Shown piece after piece: positions 41,925 to 51,846 of a DNA stretch of 64,000 bases. The notes under the pieces were generated by a model. It saw only the letters and a list, made by a program, of their open reading frames with translations, had not been told where the DNA came from and searched no databases. How positions within the stretch are numbered: the first letter of the stretch is position 1; every line of letters begins with the position of its first letter. A program made the translations under genes and the position numbers. This stretch comes from Bacillus glycinifermentans (lineage in GTDB: Bacteria; Bacillota; Bacilli; Bacillales; Bacillaceae): assembly GCF_001042475.2 (NCBI RefSeq), contig NZ_LECW02000045.1:1-64000 (forward strand), read 5' to 3'.

Positions 41925-42176
41925 GTTTCTTGTTCCGCGGTTCTTGCCGATCTCAAACAGGCCGGTTGCCGTTAAGCCTGCCAGACCGCCGGCCCATAAT
42001 CGCAGAACAAGTTCAAGTTCTGTAAACGGATATGCGGCTGCTCCGATCAGAAAACCAATCAATAGAGACGTAAGCGGAATCAAATTTTTAGGCACTCTTA
42101 CCGTTTTTTTCACCAGCTCGACAAGCGCCAAAATAATGGGCGATAATACGGATGCAAAAATCAATACGGTTTCCAT
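41910..42176 (-). CDS. holin-like protein (phage A118-holin family)
   Basis: 88 residues with two or three membrane segments (VLIFASVLSPIILALVELV; LIPLTSLLIGFLIGAAAYPF; LWAGGLAGLTATGLFEIG) and a basic C-terminus (KNRGTRNKK), the layout of A118-type holins. No endolysin or other phage gene is nearby. GGAGGGGA lies 7 bases before the ATG. Its last codons lie in the dnaC terminator. Could be a host-adopted holin or a phage remnant. Confidence 0.75.
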   Translation of the reverse strand: METVLIFASVLSPIILALVELVKKTVRVPKNLIPLTSLLIGFLIGAAAYPFTELELVLRLWAGGLAGLTATGLFEIGKNRGTRNKKNP

Positions 42177-42302
42177 TGGACATTCCCCTCCTTACTAATT
42201 TCATATTGAAGAAAACTTCGTTTTATGTGTATTTGTCCAAGAAAATGTAGTTTTTGAGATTTTATCTAAAAAATATCTCCTAAAAAAGAAATATATAAAT
42301 CA

Positions 42303-42346
42303 ATAACGAACAAATATGTTTAGTGGTAAAATAAATGTTCGGATTT
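42303..42346. promoter_or_regulatory. PurBox pair (PurR operators) for purA
   Basis: AATAACGAACAAAT (42303-42316, plus) and AAATCCGAACATTT (42333-42346 read on the minus strand) face each other with 16 bases between them, the arrangement required by PurR in B. subtilis. They lie just upstream of the purA promoter. Confidence 0.8.
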
Positions 42347-42350
42347 ACGA

Positions 42351-42379
42351 TTGACTTTGCCTTTTGACACTGATAAACT
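42351..42379 (+). promoter_or_regulatory. purA promoter
   Basis: TTGACT (42351-42356), 17 bases, TAAACT (42374-42379), about 50 bases before the purA start. Confidence 0.65.
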
Positions 42380-42431
42380 GAATGTGTTTGATATTGATAT
42401 CGTTTGAAAAGGTTAACGGAGGTGCACGGAT

Positions 42432-43724
42432 ATGTCTTCAGTAGTTGTTGTCGGTACGCAGTGGGGTGACGAAGGGAAAGGCAAAATTACCGATTTCCTT
42501 TCAGAGAACGCAGAGGTTATCGCACGGTACCAAGGTGGAAATAACGCAGGACATACGATTAAATTCAACGGGGTAACGTATAAGCTTCATTTAATCCCAT
42601 CCGGTATTTTTTATAAAGATAAAATATGTGTGATCGGAAACGGCATGGTCGTTGATCCGAAAGCATTGGTTGCAGAGCTTGCATATCTTCATGAGCGCAA
42701 TGTCGCAACAGACAACCTGAGAATCTCAAACAGAGCCCATGTCATTCTGCCGTATCATTTGAAGCTTGACGCGGTGGAAGAAGAACGGAAAGGGGCCAAC
42801 AAAATCGGCACGACGAAAAAAGGAATCGGTCCGGCTTATATGGACAAAGCGGCCCGCGTGGGAATCCGCATTGCCGATCTTTTGGACCGCGACGTTTTTG
42901 AAGAAAAGCTCGCCCGCAATCTAGAAGAGAAAAACCGCCTGCTTGAAAAAATGTACGAAGCAGAAGGGTTTAAAAATGAAGACATTCTTGATGAATATTA
43001 TGAATACGGCCAGCAAATCAAACAGTACGTATGCGACACGTCGGTTGTCTTAAACGACGCGCTTGACGACGGACGCCGCGTTCTGTTTGAAGGCGCACAA
43101 GGGGTTATGCTTGATATCGACCAAGGAACATATCCGTTTGTTACGTCTTCCAACCCGGTCGCTGGCGGCGTGACGATCGGTTCCGGCGTCGGCCCTACAA
43201 AAATCAAGCATGTCGTCGGGGTATCGAAAGCATACACGACCCGCGTCGGAGACGGTCCGTTCCCGACTGAGCTTAACGATGAGATCGGAGACCAAATCCG
43301 TGAGGTCGGCCGCGAATACGGAACAACAACAGGACGTCCGCGCCGCGTCGGCTGGTTCGACAGCGTGGTTGTCCGCCATGCCCGCCGCGTCAGCGGAATT
43401 ACCGATCTTTCTCTCAATTCCATTGATGTACTGACCGGAATCGAAACCGTGAAAATCTGCGTCGCTTACAAGTATCGCGGAGAAATTCTTGAAGAATTCC
43501 CTGCAAGCCTGAAAGCCTTGGCAGAATGTGAGCCGGTATATGAAGAAATGCCGGGCTGGACTGAGGACATCACAGGAGCGAAAAGCCTCAGTGACCTGCC
43601 TGAGAATGCCCGCCACTATCTTGAGCGCATCTCACAGCTGACAGGCATTCCGCTTTCGATTTTCTCAGTCGGTCCTGACCGCTCTCAGACAAACGTCGTC
43701 AGAAGCGTCTACCGCCCGAATTAA
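42432..43724 (+). CDS. purA: adenylosuccinate synthetase
   Basis: Makes adenylosuccinate from IMP, aspartate and GTP, the first step from IMP to AMP. The 430 residues begin with the phosphate-binding [12 protein letters not shown] (about 8-19), then GNNAGHTI with the catalytic histidine, and later GTTTGRPRR. Regulated by PurR via the upstream PurBox pair. Ribosome-binding site GGAGGTG. A single gene closed by its own terminator. Confidence 0.98.
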   Translation: MSSVVVVGTQWGDEGKGKITDFLSENAEVIARYQGGNNAGHTIKFNGVTYKLHLIPSGIFYKDKICVIGNGMVVDPKALVAELAYLHERNVATDNLRISNRAHVILPYHLKLDAVEEERKGANKIGTTKKGIGPAYMDKAARVGIRIADLLDRDVFEEKLARNLEEKNRLLEKMYEAEGFKNEDILDEYYEYGQQIKQYVCDTSVVLNDALDDGRRVLFEGAQGVMLDIDQGTYPFVTSSNPVAGGVTIGSGVGPTKIKHVVGVSKAYTTRVGDGPFPTELNDEIGDQIREVGREYGTTTGRPRRVGWFDSVVVRHARRVSGITDLSLNSIDVLTGIETVKICVAYKYRGEILEEFPASLKALAECEPVYEEMPGWTEDITGAKSLSDLPENARHYLERISQLTGIPLSIFSVGPDRSQTNVVRSVYRPN

Positions 43725-43731
43725 CCGATTT

Positions 43732-43764
43732 AGCCTCTGCAGATTGCGGAGGCTTTGTTTTTTT
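43732..43764 (+). terminator. purA terminator
   Basis: AGCCTC, loop, GGAGGCT and a T-rich run. Confidence 0.85.
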
Positions 43765-43931
43765 TACAGGTTGATTCGCAGAAGAGAAGGCGGTCAGCCT
43801 CCCGGGATTTTGGCGAAGCCTTGAGCACTGATAAGAAAATGAATGCTCCCTGGCAGTGTCAGCATAAACCGCGAAGGGACGGGGGAAATCATCGCAGGAA
43901 AAAATAAATAGAGAAAAAATAAAAAAATATA

Positions 43932-43958
43932 TTGCCACTTCTGTTCGTTCTATGATAA
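43932..43958 (+). promoter_or_regulatory. promoter of the tRNA cluster
   Basis: TTGCCA (43932-43937) and GATAAT/TAATAT around 43953-43961 precede the first tRNA by about 35 bases. The 265-base gap between purA and the tRNAs otherwise shows nothing beyond the purA terminator. Confidence 0.55.
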
Positions 43959-43990
43959 TATAAATCTCGTTGTTGCGAAAACAACGACAA

Positions 43991-44066
43991 GAGCCATTAG
44001 CTCAGTTGGTAGAGCATCTGACTTTTAATCAGAGGGTCGAAGGTTCGAGTCCTTCATGGCTCACCA
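43991..44066 (+). tRNA. tRNA-Lys (anticodon TTT)
   Basis: 76 bases; acceptor GAGCCAT pairs with ATGGCTC, anticodon loop CTTTTAA, TTCGAGT T-loop, CCA encoded. First gene of the Lys-Glu-Asp-Phe cluster, which matches trnY next to walR in B. subtilis. Confidence 0.97.
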
Positions 44067-44074
44067 TTTACTAT

Positions 44075-44146
44075 GGCCCGTTGGTCAAGCGGTTAAGACA
44101 CCGCCCTTTCACGGCGGTAACACGGGTTCGAATCCCGTACGGGTCA
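44075..44146 (+). tRNA. tRNA-Glu (anticodon TTC)
   Basis: 72 bases; acceptor GGCCCGT pairs with ACGGGTC (one G-U), anticodon loop CTTTCAC. The 3-prime CCA is not encoded. Followed by a 90-base spacer before tRNA-Asp with no further RNA gene visible. Confidence 0.96.
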
Positions 44147-44236
44147 TTGATTTACTTTAGCATTATTGCTAAATCTCCGCTTGCTTCGGAAGGACCACGA
44201 TTCCTTCCTGGAGCAGGTACTGTAAATAACATATAC

Positions 44237-44313
44237 GGTCCGGTAGTTCAGTTGGTTAGAATGCCTGCCTGTCACGCAGGAGGTCGCGGGTTCGAGTCCC
44301 GTCCGGACCGCCA
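44237..44313 (+). tRNA. tRNA-Asp (anticodon GTC)
   Basis: 77 bases; acceptor GGTCCGG pairs with CCGGACC, anticodon loop CTGTCAC, CCA encoded. Confidence 0.97.
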
Positions 44314-44323
44314 TTTACATAAA

Positions 44324-44396
<73 letters not shown>

Positions 44397-44404
44397 CTTT
44401 AAAG

Positions 44405-44433
44405 CGCGTCTGCTTTTAGCAGATGCGTTTTTC
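44405..44433 (+). terminator. tRNA cluster terminator
   Basis: CGCGTCTGC, loop, GCAGATGCG and five T. Confidence 0.88.
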
Positions 44434-44780
44434 TTATAGGTTAAGCTTTAACGGAAATTTTTTTGAAAAGCAGCGGAGCGTTTATGAGAGAGAAAAAAAG
44501 GGAGGCCGGAGCAGCCGGCCAAAGAAGAAGACGTTACTATATAGACGTTTAAAAACGAAAGATGTTTCACTTTTCAGTAAAAAAAGTAACAGAAATTTAA
44601 TTGGTGATACGGAAGCTGAAACATTATCAATGGGGGATATTACCAAATCCTTTCCTTGTAACTATTTTTTTAATTTTTGCTTCATAAACGTTATAATGTA
44701 TAAGAAATCTATTTTTGAATGTTACGACATGAACTTAATATAAACACTGTAAACAAACCCTGGATCAGGAGGAATAAGTA
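44434..44780 (+). promoter_or_regulatory. walR upstream region
   Basis: 347 bases without a supported gene. GGCCGGAGCAGCCGGCC (about 44505-44522) is a compact hairpin. A TATAAT at 44692-44697 is the likely -10 of the walRK operon promoter; its -35 is weak. An open frame of about 100 codons here lacks a ribosome-binding site and is not reported as a gene. Confidence 0.55.
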
Positions 44781-45488
44781 ATGGAAAAAAAGATACTTGT
44801 TGTAGATGACGAAAAGCCGATTGCCGATATTTTAGAGTTTAATCTGAAAAAAGAAGGTTATGATGTTCATTGCGCTTATGACGGCAATGAAGCGCTTGAG
44901 ATGGTCGAGGAGCTGAACCCTGATTTAATCCTTCTCGATATCATGCTTCCGAACAAAGACGGTGTGGAAGTATGCCGTGAGGTCCGTAAAAAATATGATA
45001 TGCCGATCATCATGCTGACCGCAAAAGATTCCGAAATCGACAAGGTCATCGGCCTTGAGCTCGGTGCTGACGACTATGTCACAAAGCCTTTCAGTACCCG
45101 CGAGCTATTGGCCCGCGTCAAAGCGAACCTGAGACGGCAGACTGCGGCTGCGCCTGCTGAAGAAGAGCAAACGACAAACGAAATCCAAATCGGATCGCTC
45201 GTCATTTTTCCGGATGCCTATGTTGTGTCAAAACGCGATGAGACAATCGAGCTGACCCACAGGGAATTTGAGCTGCTTCACTACCTTGCAAAACATATCG
45301 GACAAGTCATGACCCGCGAACATCTGCTGCAAACGGTATGGGGATACGATTATTTTGGAGATGTCCGCACGGTTGATGTCACCGTCCGCCGCCTTCGCGA
45401 AAAAATCGAAGATAATCCGAGCCACCCGAGCTGGATTGTGACGAGACGCGGTGTCGGTTATTATTTGAGAAATCCGGAACAGGACTAA
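44781..45488 (+). CDS. walR: essential response regulator WalR (YycF)
   Basis: OmpR-family regulator of cell-wall autolysins and membrane homeostasis. The 235 residues show a receiver domain with VVDDEKP, phosphoacceptor Asp in [13 protein letters not shown] (about residue 53) and the conserved Lys in VTKPFS, and a winged-helix effector (from about 130, [13 protein letters not shown]). Strong AGGAGG. First gene of walRKHIJ-htrC. Confidence 0.97.
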   Translation: MEKKILVVDDEKPIADILEFNLKKEGYDVHCAYDGNEALEMVEELNPDLILLDIMLPNKDGVEVCREVRKKYDMPIIMLTAKDSEIDKVIGLELGADDYVTKPFSTRELLARVKANLRRQTAAAPAEEEQTTNEIQIGSLVIFPDAYVVSKRDETIELTHREFELLHYLAKHIGQVMTREHLLQTVWGYDYFGDVRTVDVTVRRLREKIEDNPSHPSWIVTRRGVGYYLRNPEQD

Positions 45489-45495
45489 TGCCCAA

Positions 45496-47340
45496 ATGAA
45501 CAAAGTCGGTTTTTTTCGATCCATTCATTTCAAGTTTACGTTAATATACGTACTGCTCATTATCGTCGCGATGCAAATTATCGGCGTGTACTTCGTCAAT
45601 GCGATGGAGAAATACCTTCTCGATACGTATAAGGAATCACTCGATCAGCGGGTTAACAATCTGTCGTATTATCTTGAACAGGAAATGACGAAGGACAGGG
45701 ACACACCATCCTCCACAACGTTGAAGGAGGATGCTGAGCGGATTTTAAGCGATTTCAGCAAGGAAGGCAAAATTCTGGAGGTCAGCCTGATTGACAAAAG
45801 CTATGAAGTCATTGCGACTTCCAATCCGTATAACAGGGAAGTAGCCGGAAAAAAGACAACGGAAGGCATCATAAAAAGAACGTTGCTTGTCGGTCAGCCA
45901 TATGAAAACAAATTTTTTGATCCGGTACGGGACAGCAGAGTCCAAATTTCCGTCACTCCGATAAAAAAAGCCAATGAAGAGACGATCGGAGCGATTTATG
46001 TCGTAGCTTCAATGGACGATGTCTACAATCAAATCCGGATGATCAATACGATTTTAGCTTCAGGAACGATCCTTGCACTTGGGATCACTGCCTTTTTGGG
46101 AGTGTTTGTAGCGCGGACCATTACGCACCCGCTTTCAGATATGCGAAAGCAGGCGATCGAACTGGCGAAAGGGAATTTCTCGCGAAAAGTCAGGAAATAT
46201 GGAAACGACGAAATCGGCCAGCTTGCCACGACCTTTAATTATTTAACGAGAGAACTGAAAGAAGCACAGTCGATGACGGAAGGCGAACGGAAGAAACTAT
46301 CTTCTGTTATCGCGTATATGACGGACGGGGTCATCGCGACAAACCGAAACGGTGCTATCATACTATTGAATACACCGGCGTTGGAGCTTTTGAATGTTTC
46401 ACGTGAAACTGCTCTCGAAATGCCGATTACTACACTGCTCGGCCTTGATAAAGAATATACGTTTGAAGATTTAGTCGAACAGCAGGATTCTCTCATTCTT
46501 GAGATCGAACAGGAAGAAAGAACCTCTGTGCTCCGCGTCAACTTTTCGGTGATACAAAAAGAGCACGGAAAGATCGACGGATTAATCGCGGTCATTTACG
46601 ATGTCACTGAACAGGAACAGATTGACCAGGAACGAAGAGAGTTTGTGGCAAACGTGTCTCATGAGCTCAGAACACCGTTGACGACGATGCGAAGCTATTT
46701 AGAAGCGCTGGCTGAAGGCGCTTGGCAGGATGCAAATATTGCGCCGCATTTCCTGAATGTCACGCAAAATGAAACAGAACGGATGATCAGGCTCGTCAAT
46801 GACCTGCTTCAACTTTCAAAATTTGACAGCAGGGATTATCAATTCAACAAGGAATGGATTCATTTTATCCGCTTCTTCTCTCTCATTATTGAGCGTTTTG
46901 AAATGACAAAGGAACAGCATGTCGATTTTATCAGCCATCTTCCTGACAGAGATCTGTATGTCGAAATGGATCCTGATAAAATTACACAAGTGTTGGACAA
47001 TATTATTTCAAACGCATTGAAATATTCTCCTGAGGGAGGCCATATTACGTTCTCCGTCGATGTGAATGAAGAAGAAGAGCTTCTTTATATCAGCGTCAAA
47101 GATGAAGGCGTCGGCATTCCAAGAAAAGATATGGAGCGTATTTTCGAACGTTTCTACCGCGTCGACAAAGCGAGAACGAGAAAGCTCGGCGGCACAGGCC
47201 TCGGTCTGGCGATCGCAAAAGAAATGGTGCAGGCTCACGGCGGAGACATCTGGGCCGACAGCATCGAAGGAAAAGGAACAACGATCACATTTACCCTGCC
47301 GTACAAAGAAGAAAAAGAGGATGATTGGGATGAAGCGTGA
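45496..47340 (+). CDS. walK: essential sensor kinase WalK (YycG)
   Basis: 614 residues: two membrane helices (about 12-32 and 182-205) enclosing an extracytoplasmic PAS-like domain, then HAMP, a cytoplasmic PAS domain (about 265-370), the DHp helix with NVSHELRTPLTTMRSYLE and a HATPase domain (NIISNALKYSPEGG, DEGVGIP, GGTGLGLAIAKEMV). It phosphorylates WalR and is restrained by WalH and WalI. A parS-like site lies in its coding sequence. The end overlaps walH by 11 bases. Confidence 0.97.
   Translation: MNKVGFFRSIHFKFTLIYVLLIIVAMQIIGVYFVNAMEKYLLDTYKESLDQRVNNLSYYLEQEMTKDRDTPSSTTLKEDAERILSDFSKEGKILEVSLIDKSYEVIATSNPYNREVAGKKTTEGIIKRTLLVGQPYENKFFDPVRDSRVQISVTPIKKANEETIGAIYVVASMDDVYNQIRMINTILASGTILALGITAFLGVFVARTITHPLSDMRKQAIELAKGNFSRKVRKYGNDEIGQLATTFNYLTRELKEAQSMTEGERKKLSSVIAYMTDGVIATNRNGAIILLNTPALELLNVSRETALEMPITTLLGLDKEYTFEDLVEQQDSLILEIEQEERTSVLRVNFSVIQKEHGKIDGLIAVIYDVTEQEQIDQERREFVANVSHELRTPLTTMRSYLEALAEGAWQDANIAPHFLNVTQNETERMIRLVNDLLQLSKFDSRDYQFNKEWIHFIRFFSLIIERFEMTKEQHVDFISHLPDRDLYVEMDPDKITQVLDNIISNALKYSPEGGHITFSVDVNEEEELLYISVKDEGVGIPRKDMERIFERFYRVDKARTRKLGGTGLGLAIAKEMVQAHGGDIWADSIEGKGTTITFTLPYKEEKEDDWDEA
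46395..46410 (+). other. parS: parS site within walK
   Basis: TGTTTCACGTGAAACT differs from the consensus TGTTNCACGTGAAACA only in the last base. It encodes residues around 300-305 of WalK (NVSRET). B. subtilis has several parS sites in this chromosomal sector. Confidence 0.88.
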
Positions 47341-48694
47341 AACAATTAAAACGATAGTATTGTCCGTTTTAGTTTTGATCAGTCTTCTTTTTACCTTTAA
47401 CATTTGGGGGTTCCAGGGCAATTACGAAAAGATCTCCAACTCCAAAGCGCAGGTAAGCGATAAGCAGCCGATCACAAATCAGACCAAATTATTGAACGAA
47501 GCGGTTAAACCGCAGCAAATGTTCATACATGACAATGAAAAACACTATTTGCTGAACGATTTAACGCTTTACACACAGCTGTGGGATGATATGAGCCGAT
47601 GGGAAGTCAAATCGCTGAAAGACATTTCAGATAACTTTGGCAAACAGCAGTTCAAAGATTGGCTTTATGCTGCAAACAAAGGGCCTAAATTGGATCTTGT
47701 CTTCAGTGACAGCATACCGCTTGACGTTTTGCAGCCGCTGTTCAAATGGAGTGCGAATTCTTACGAATATAACTCTTTTGACAGGATTGTCCTTCCTATT
47801 GATGAAGGAAGCGGCGCAAAAAAGATTTATTTTGTTTCATTCAGCAAAGAAACGGTCGTTGAAGCCGATATTGAATCGGCCAATTATCGAAACATCGTGT
47901 CAGAAATCTACAAGGAAAAATCGCGTATGCCTGCCTACAAGGCGTATGCCATTAATTCGAGAAGAGATGCGCTCCTTCCTGTTAACAGGCTGCAGCTGAC
48001 CGAAAAAGAGTACTTCACGGAAACGATCAGCCCAAGCCGTTTTAAAAAGGCTTTGTTTGATGATCCTGAAACCGTTCGCCAGGAGACGAATTTAAACAAT
48101 CCTATTTACACGGATGGAACGAGCCTTTTGGAAATTTATTCGAACAACAGACAGGTAAAGTTTCAGCACCGCAACTTAGAGCCGAGTTCATCCTATGAAA
48201 ATGGAGAGCTGATTAATAAAAGCTTTAAATATTTAAACGATACCGGAAGCTGGACAGATGATTACCAGTTTTTCAGCTTAAATGAGAATCAGCAGATCAG
48301 TTTTTACCTTTACATGGATCAGCTGCCGGTCGTCAATAGTCAAAGCCAGCCGTTTGGAACGACATCCATCGATCTGCGCTGGGCCAATAATGACATATTG
48401 GATTATAAGCATCCAAACTATGTTCTGGGGGCAAATTCAAACCCTCTCAGCAAAAAAAGCAAAGAAATCATGAACGGCAAGGAATTAATCGAGTACTTGA
48501 AAGGGCATGATGAATACAATTTTGACAGCATTGAACAAATTTTCCCTGCTTACGAAATGGTCTCGGTGTCTGAAGAACAAGACCCGGTTGTCAAGCTGGT
48601 GCCGACGTGGTGCATTAAAATAAACGGCACAGTACAGCCCGTTTCCAAGGAGAATGAAGCGGTGAAGGAGGACGAAGCAAATGGAGTGGAATAG
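47330..48694 (+). CDS. walH: WalRK regulator WalH (YycH)
   Basis: 454-residue protein with one N-terminal membrane helix (IKTIVLSVLVLISLLFTFNIWG) and a large extracytoplasmic region. With WalI it binds WalK in the membrane and lowers its activity in B. subtilis. The ATG at 47330 overlaps the end of walK; a longer open frame upstream is a frame shadow. Overlaps walI by 14 bases, so the four wal genes are translationally coupled. Confidence 0.94.
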   Translation: MKRETIKTIVLSVLVLISLLFTFNIWGFQGNYEKISNSKAQVSDKQPITNQTKLLNEAVKPQQMFIHDNEKHYLLNDLTLYTQLWDDMSRWEVKSLKDISDNFGKQQFKDWLYAANKGPKLDLVFSDSIPLDVLQPLFKWSANSYEYNSFDRIVLPIDEGSGAKKIYFVSFSKETVVEADIESANYRNIVSEIYKEKSRMPAYKAYAINSRRDALLPVNRLQLTEKEYFTETISPSRFKKALFDDPETVRQETNLNNPIYTDGTSLLEIYSNNRQVKFQHRNLEPSSSYENGELINKSFKYLNDTGSWTDDYQFFSLNENQQISFYLYMDQLPVVNSQSQPFGTTSIDLRWANNDILDYKHPNYVLGANSNPLSKKSKEIMNGKELIEYLKGHDEYNFDSIEQIFPAYEMVSVSEEQDPVVKLVPTWCIKINGTVQPVSKENEAVKEDEANGVE

Positions 48695-49523
48695 AACGAA
48701 AACAATCTTCATTATCGTCTTCCTTATCCTTGATATCTTTTTGGCTTTTCAATATTTTGATAAGCGCACCAAAAACCAGTTCCCGATTTTAGAAAAATCG
48801 ACGCTCCAGGAAGATATGAAAGCCGATCATATAACTTATGACAGCTTGTCCAAGGAATCACAGAAAGGCGCTTCGATTTCAGCACAAAAAAAAGTGTTTA
48901 AAACGAGCGAGATTAAATCGCTGAAAGGACAAAAGCCTTTAGTGGACATGTCAAAAGGAGACTCCCTCACTGAAATTGAGATGGGATTTGAAGAACCTAT
49001 CCTTCTGCCGAAAGAGGACATGGAGACGAAGGCCAGGGAAATTGTGAACGAGCAATTACTGGACGGAAGCAAGTATAGGCTTTGGAAAATCGATAAGTCG
49101 CAAAAACAGATCATCTTCTTTCAAACGTATAAAGGGGACTACATTTTTCAGAACCAAAAAGATAATGCCGCAAATGAAATAGGCGAAGTTGTTTTGTTTT
49201 ACAATGATAAAAATGAAGTCGTTAAGTACAAACAGTCGATGCTGAAAGAAATAAAAGAAGTCAAAACTGAAAACCTGATTTCTGCTGTCGGAGCGGTTGA
49301 AGCTTTATACTATCCTGATTTTCTTAAGCCTAACAGCAAAATTAAAACCGCCGAGATTGGATATTACACGCAATATCCTCTTGCAAGCGCACAAATTTTC
49401 GTACCGGTTTGGCGGATCGAAGTACAGCGCAAATCTGACAACGGCGCAATATATGAAGAATTTATCATTGATGCACGGGATGGAGCCGTTCTTCAGTCAC
49501 AGGAGACAAAGGAAAAATCATAA
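48681..49523 (+). CDS. walI: WalRK regulator WalI (YycI)
   Basis: 280 residues: a single N-terminal membrane helix (TIFIIVFLILDIFLAFQYF) followed by an extracytoplasmic domain of the YycI family with the same fold as the WalH C-terminal domains. Partners WalH and WalK. Start overlaps the walH end; walJ follows 14 bases later. Confidence 0.94.
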   Translation: MEWNRTKTIFIIVFLILDIFLAFQYFDKRTKNQFPILEKSTLQEDMKADHITYDSLSKESQKGASISAQKKVFKTSEIKSLKGQKPLVDMSKGDSLTEIEMGFEEPILLPKEDMETKAREIVNEQLLDGSKYRLWKIDKSQKQIIFFQTYKGDYIFQNQKDNAANEIGEVVLFYNDKNEVVKYKQSMLKEIKEVKTENLISAVGAVEALYYPDFLKPNSKIKTAEIGYYTQYPLASAQIFVPVWRIEVQRKSDNGAIYEEFIIDARDGAVLQSQETKEKS

Positions 49524-49537
49524 TGGAGTGAGAAACC

Positions 49538-50332
49538 ATGAGCCTGCAATTTAGCGTACTTGCGAGCGGGAGTACGGGAAATGCATTTTATTTGGAAACC
49601 GAAGACCACGCTTTTTTAGTAGACGCAGGACTTAGCGGGAAGGCAATCGAAGGGCTGATGGCTCAGATAGACCGCAGCTTGGACAAGCTTGACGGTATTT
49701 TTGTCACGCATGAGCACAGCGACCATATTAAAGGACTGGGCGTGCTGGCAAGAAAATACGAATTGCCCGTTTACGCGAATGAAAAGACATGGAAGGCGAT
49801 GGAAGGGCACATCGGAAATATCGATACCGGCCAAAAATTCGTGTTCCCGATGGAAACGGTAAAATCGTTCGGCTCCCTTGATGTCGAATCGTTCGGCGTA
49901 TCCCACGATGCAGCAGAGCCGATGTTTTATGTGTTTCATTACAATGGGCGAAAGCTTGCGCTTATTACGGATACGGGTTATGTGAGCGATAGAATGAAGG
50001 GCATCATCAGGTCGGCCAACGTTTTTGTATTTGAAAGCAATCATGACGTCGGCATGCTGCAAATGGGCCGCTATCCGTGGAATATTAAACGGCGGATTTT
50101 AAGCGATGTCGGCCATGTATCAAATGAGGACGCAGCGCTTGCGATGACAGACGTCATCGGTGATGAGACATCGCGCATCTACTTAGCCCATCTAAGCCAG
50201 GATAACAACATGAAGGAACTCGCAAGAATGTCAGTGCAGCAAACCCTTGCTGCAAAAGGCCTGATTACAGGCGAAACGTTTGATTTATATGATACCGATC
50301 CAAAAAAACCGACACCTCTTGCAGCGGTATAA
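49538..50332 (+). CDS. walJ: metallo-beta-lactamase-fold hydrolase WalJ (YycJ)
   Basis: 264 residues with the zinc-binding [15 protein letters not shown] motif (about residues 58-67, THEHSDH), SHDAAEP and DTGYVSD. Related to RNase Z / exonuclease-type MBL enzymes; in Bacillus YycJ is a nuclease connected with mismatch repair and cell-division coordination. It is the fifth gene of the wal operon. Confidence 0.94.
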   Translation: MSLQFSVLASGSTGNAFYLETEDHAFLVDAGLSGKAIEGLMAQIDRSLDKLDGIFVTHEHSDHIKGLGVLARKYELPVYANEKTWKAMEGHIGNIDTGQKFVFPMETVKSFGSLDVESFGVSHDAAEPMFYVFHYNGRKLALITDTGYVSDRMKGIIRSANVFVFESNHDVGMLQMGRYPWNIKRRILSDVGHVSNEDAALAMTDVIGDETSRIYLAHLSQDNNMKELARMSVQQTLAAKGLITGETFDLYDTDPKKPTPLAAV

Positions 50333-50413
50333 ATTTTTCGGAATCAATGATTAATCTCACTGTTTGTGAACCACACTATATACATATATCGTTCCTTGAA
50401 AGGATTGAATATA

Positions 50414-51625
50414 GTGGAGTTTAATCATGATGATGAAAAATACGTTCGCGAAAAACCGGAGAGAAACTGGAGAACCTTTTTGTTTTCTAGCCTCGTCGGC
50501 GCCGTGATTGGTGCTTTGTTAACGGTGTTTGCCCTGCCGTACCTCTCACAGCAGGGATTTTTGCCGTACAACCTCCAAGTGGCCGAACCGGACGGAAGTC
50601 AGGCGGCAGGACAAGGCGGAGCCGTTCGCAATGTCTCGGTCAATGTAAATACTGATGTCACAAGACTGGTCTCTAAAGTGTCTGATTCGGTCGTCGGCGT
50701 CATCAACATTCAAAAAACGGGTGTCTGGGATGAAAAAGGTGAAGCGGGAACCGGTTCCGGCGTGGTATACAAAAAGAACGGAAGCATATCCCATATCGTG
50801 ACAAACCACCATGTCATCGAAGGCGCAACCCAACTCGAAGTCAGCTTGCAGGACGGAAGCAGAATTCCGGCAAAGCTTATCGGCAGCGACAAGCTGATGG
50901 ATCTTGCCGTTCTTCAAGTCAAAAGCAATAAAATAAAATCGGCTGCCGATTTCGGAAATTCAGATAAAGTCAAAACAGGTGAACCGGTCATAGCGATCGG
51001 AAACCCGCTCGGCCTCGAATTCTCGGGCTCTGTCACACAAGGAATCATCTCGGGAACAGAGCGTGCCGTTCCGGTCGATTTAGACGATGACGGCCAGCCG
51101 GACTGGAATGCGGAAGTATTGCAAACGGATGCGGCGATTAACCCGGGAAACAGCGGCGGAGGGCTGTTTGATCTTGACGGGAAAGTGATCGGCATCAACT
51201 CGATGAAAATCGCCGAAAGCGCCGTTGAAGGAATCGGATTGAGCATCCCGGCAAACCTTGCGATCCCGGTCATCAACGATCTGGAAACATACGGCGAAGT
51301 CAGACGTCCGTATCTCGGAATCGAAATGAAGTCGCTCGGCGACATCGCCAGCTACCATTGGCAGGAAACCCTTAAACTGCCGACAAACGTAACATCGGGC
51401 GTCGTGGTTATGAGCGTGCAGGCATTATCTCCGGCCGCAAAAGCCGGGCTAAATGGCCTTGATGTCATCGTTGAATTTGACGGCAAGCGGGTGTACGATA
51501 TCATCGATCTCCGCAAAAAGCTCTATACAAAAAAAGTCGGCGACACCGTGACATTCAAGTATTACCACCGCGGAAAAGTAAAAACGGCAAAAGTGAAGCT
51601 TACGCGATCCAAATTGGGGAGCTAA
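50414..51625 (+). CDS. htrC: membrane-anchored serine protease HtrC (YycK, HtrA/DegP family)
   Basis: About 403 residues. A short cytoplasmic tail, one membrane helix ([22 protein letters not shown], about 24-45), the trypsin-like domain with catalytic His in [10 protein letters not shown], Asp in LMDLAVL and Ser in [11 protein letters not shown], and a C-terminal PDZ domain (from about 300). It degrades misfolded envelope proteins. The GTG at 50414 follows AAAGGA by 9 bases; an open frame upstream has no ribosome-binding site. It may be read from the wal operon or from its own promoter in the 81-base gap. Confidence 0.94.
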   Translation: MEFNHDDEKYVREKPERNWRTFLFSSLVGAVIGALLTVFALPYLSQQGFLPYNLQVAEPDGSQAAGQGGAVRNVSVNVNTDVTRLVSKVSDSVVGVINIQKTGVWDEKGEAGTGSGVVYKKNGSISHIVTNHHVIEGATQLEVSLQDGSRIPAKLIGSDKLMDLAVLQVKSNKIKSAADFGNSDKVKTGEPVIAIGNPLGLEFSGSVTQGIISGTERAVPVDLDDDGQPDWNAEVLQTDAAINPGNSGGGLFDLDGKVIGINSMKIAESAVEGIGLSIPANLAIPVINDLETYGEVRRPYLGIEMKSLGDIASYHWQETLKLPTNVTSGVVVMSVQALSPAAKAGLNGLDVIVEFDGKRVYDIIDLRKKLYTKKVGDTVTFKYYHRGKVKTAKVKLTRSKLGS

Positions 51626-51630
51626 CCATG

Positions 51631-51664
51631 AACAGTCTGGCCTGTGCAGCCAGGCTGTTTTTCG
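51631..51664 (+). terminator. htrC terminator
   Basis: AACAGTCTGGC, loop, GCCAGGCTGTT and T tract. Confidence 0.9.
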
Positions 51665-51846
51665 TATGCGTCCATTATGAAACGGCTGAGGAATTTCGTC
51701 AAAAGGCCAAAAAACGATTTTGATTAATTAAATATCAGTTTTCTTACTATGGAAAAAACGGACATGCAGTCGTATTGCGTTTCATTTTCGCCTGCTGTAT
51801 GATGATTTTAATATTTTTGACAAATCGGAACGGAAAGGGAGATAGA

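Noticed and set aside
41910..42176. Prophage at the holin-like gene
   Set aside because: No other phage gene, attachment site or integrase in the surrounding core genes.
44423..44743. 106-codon open frame upstream of walR
   Set aside because: No ribosome-binding site; overlaps the tRNA terminator and the walR promoter region; lysine/phenylalanine-rich as expected from AT-rich non-coding DNA.
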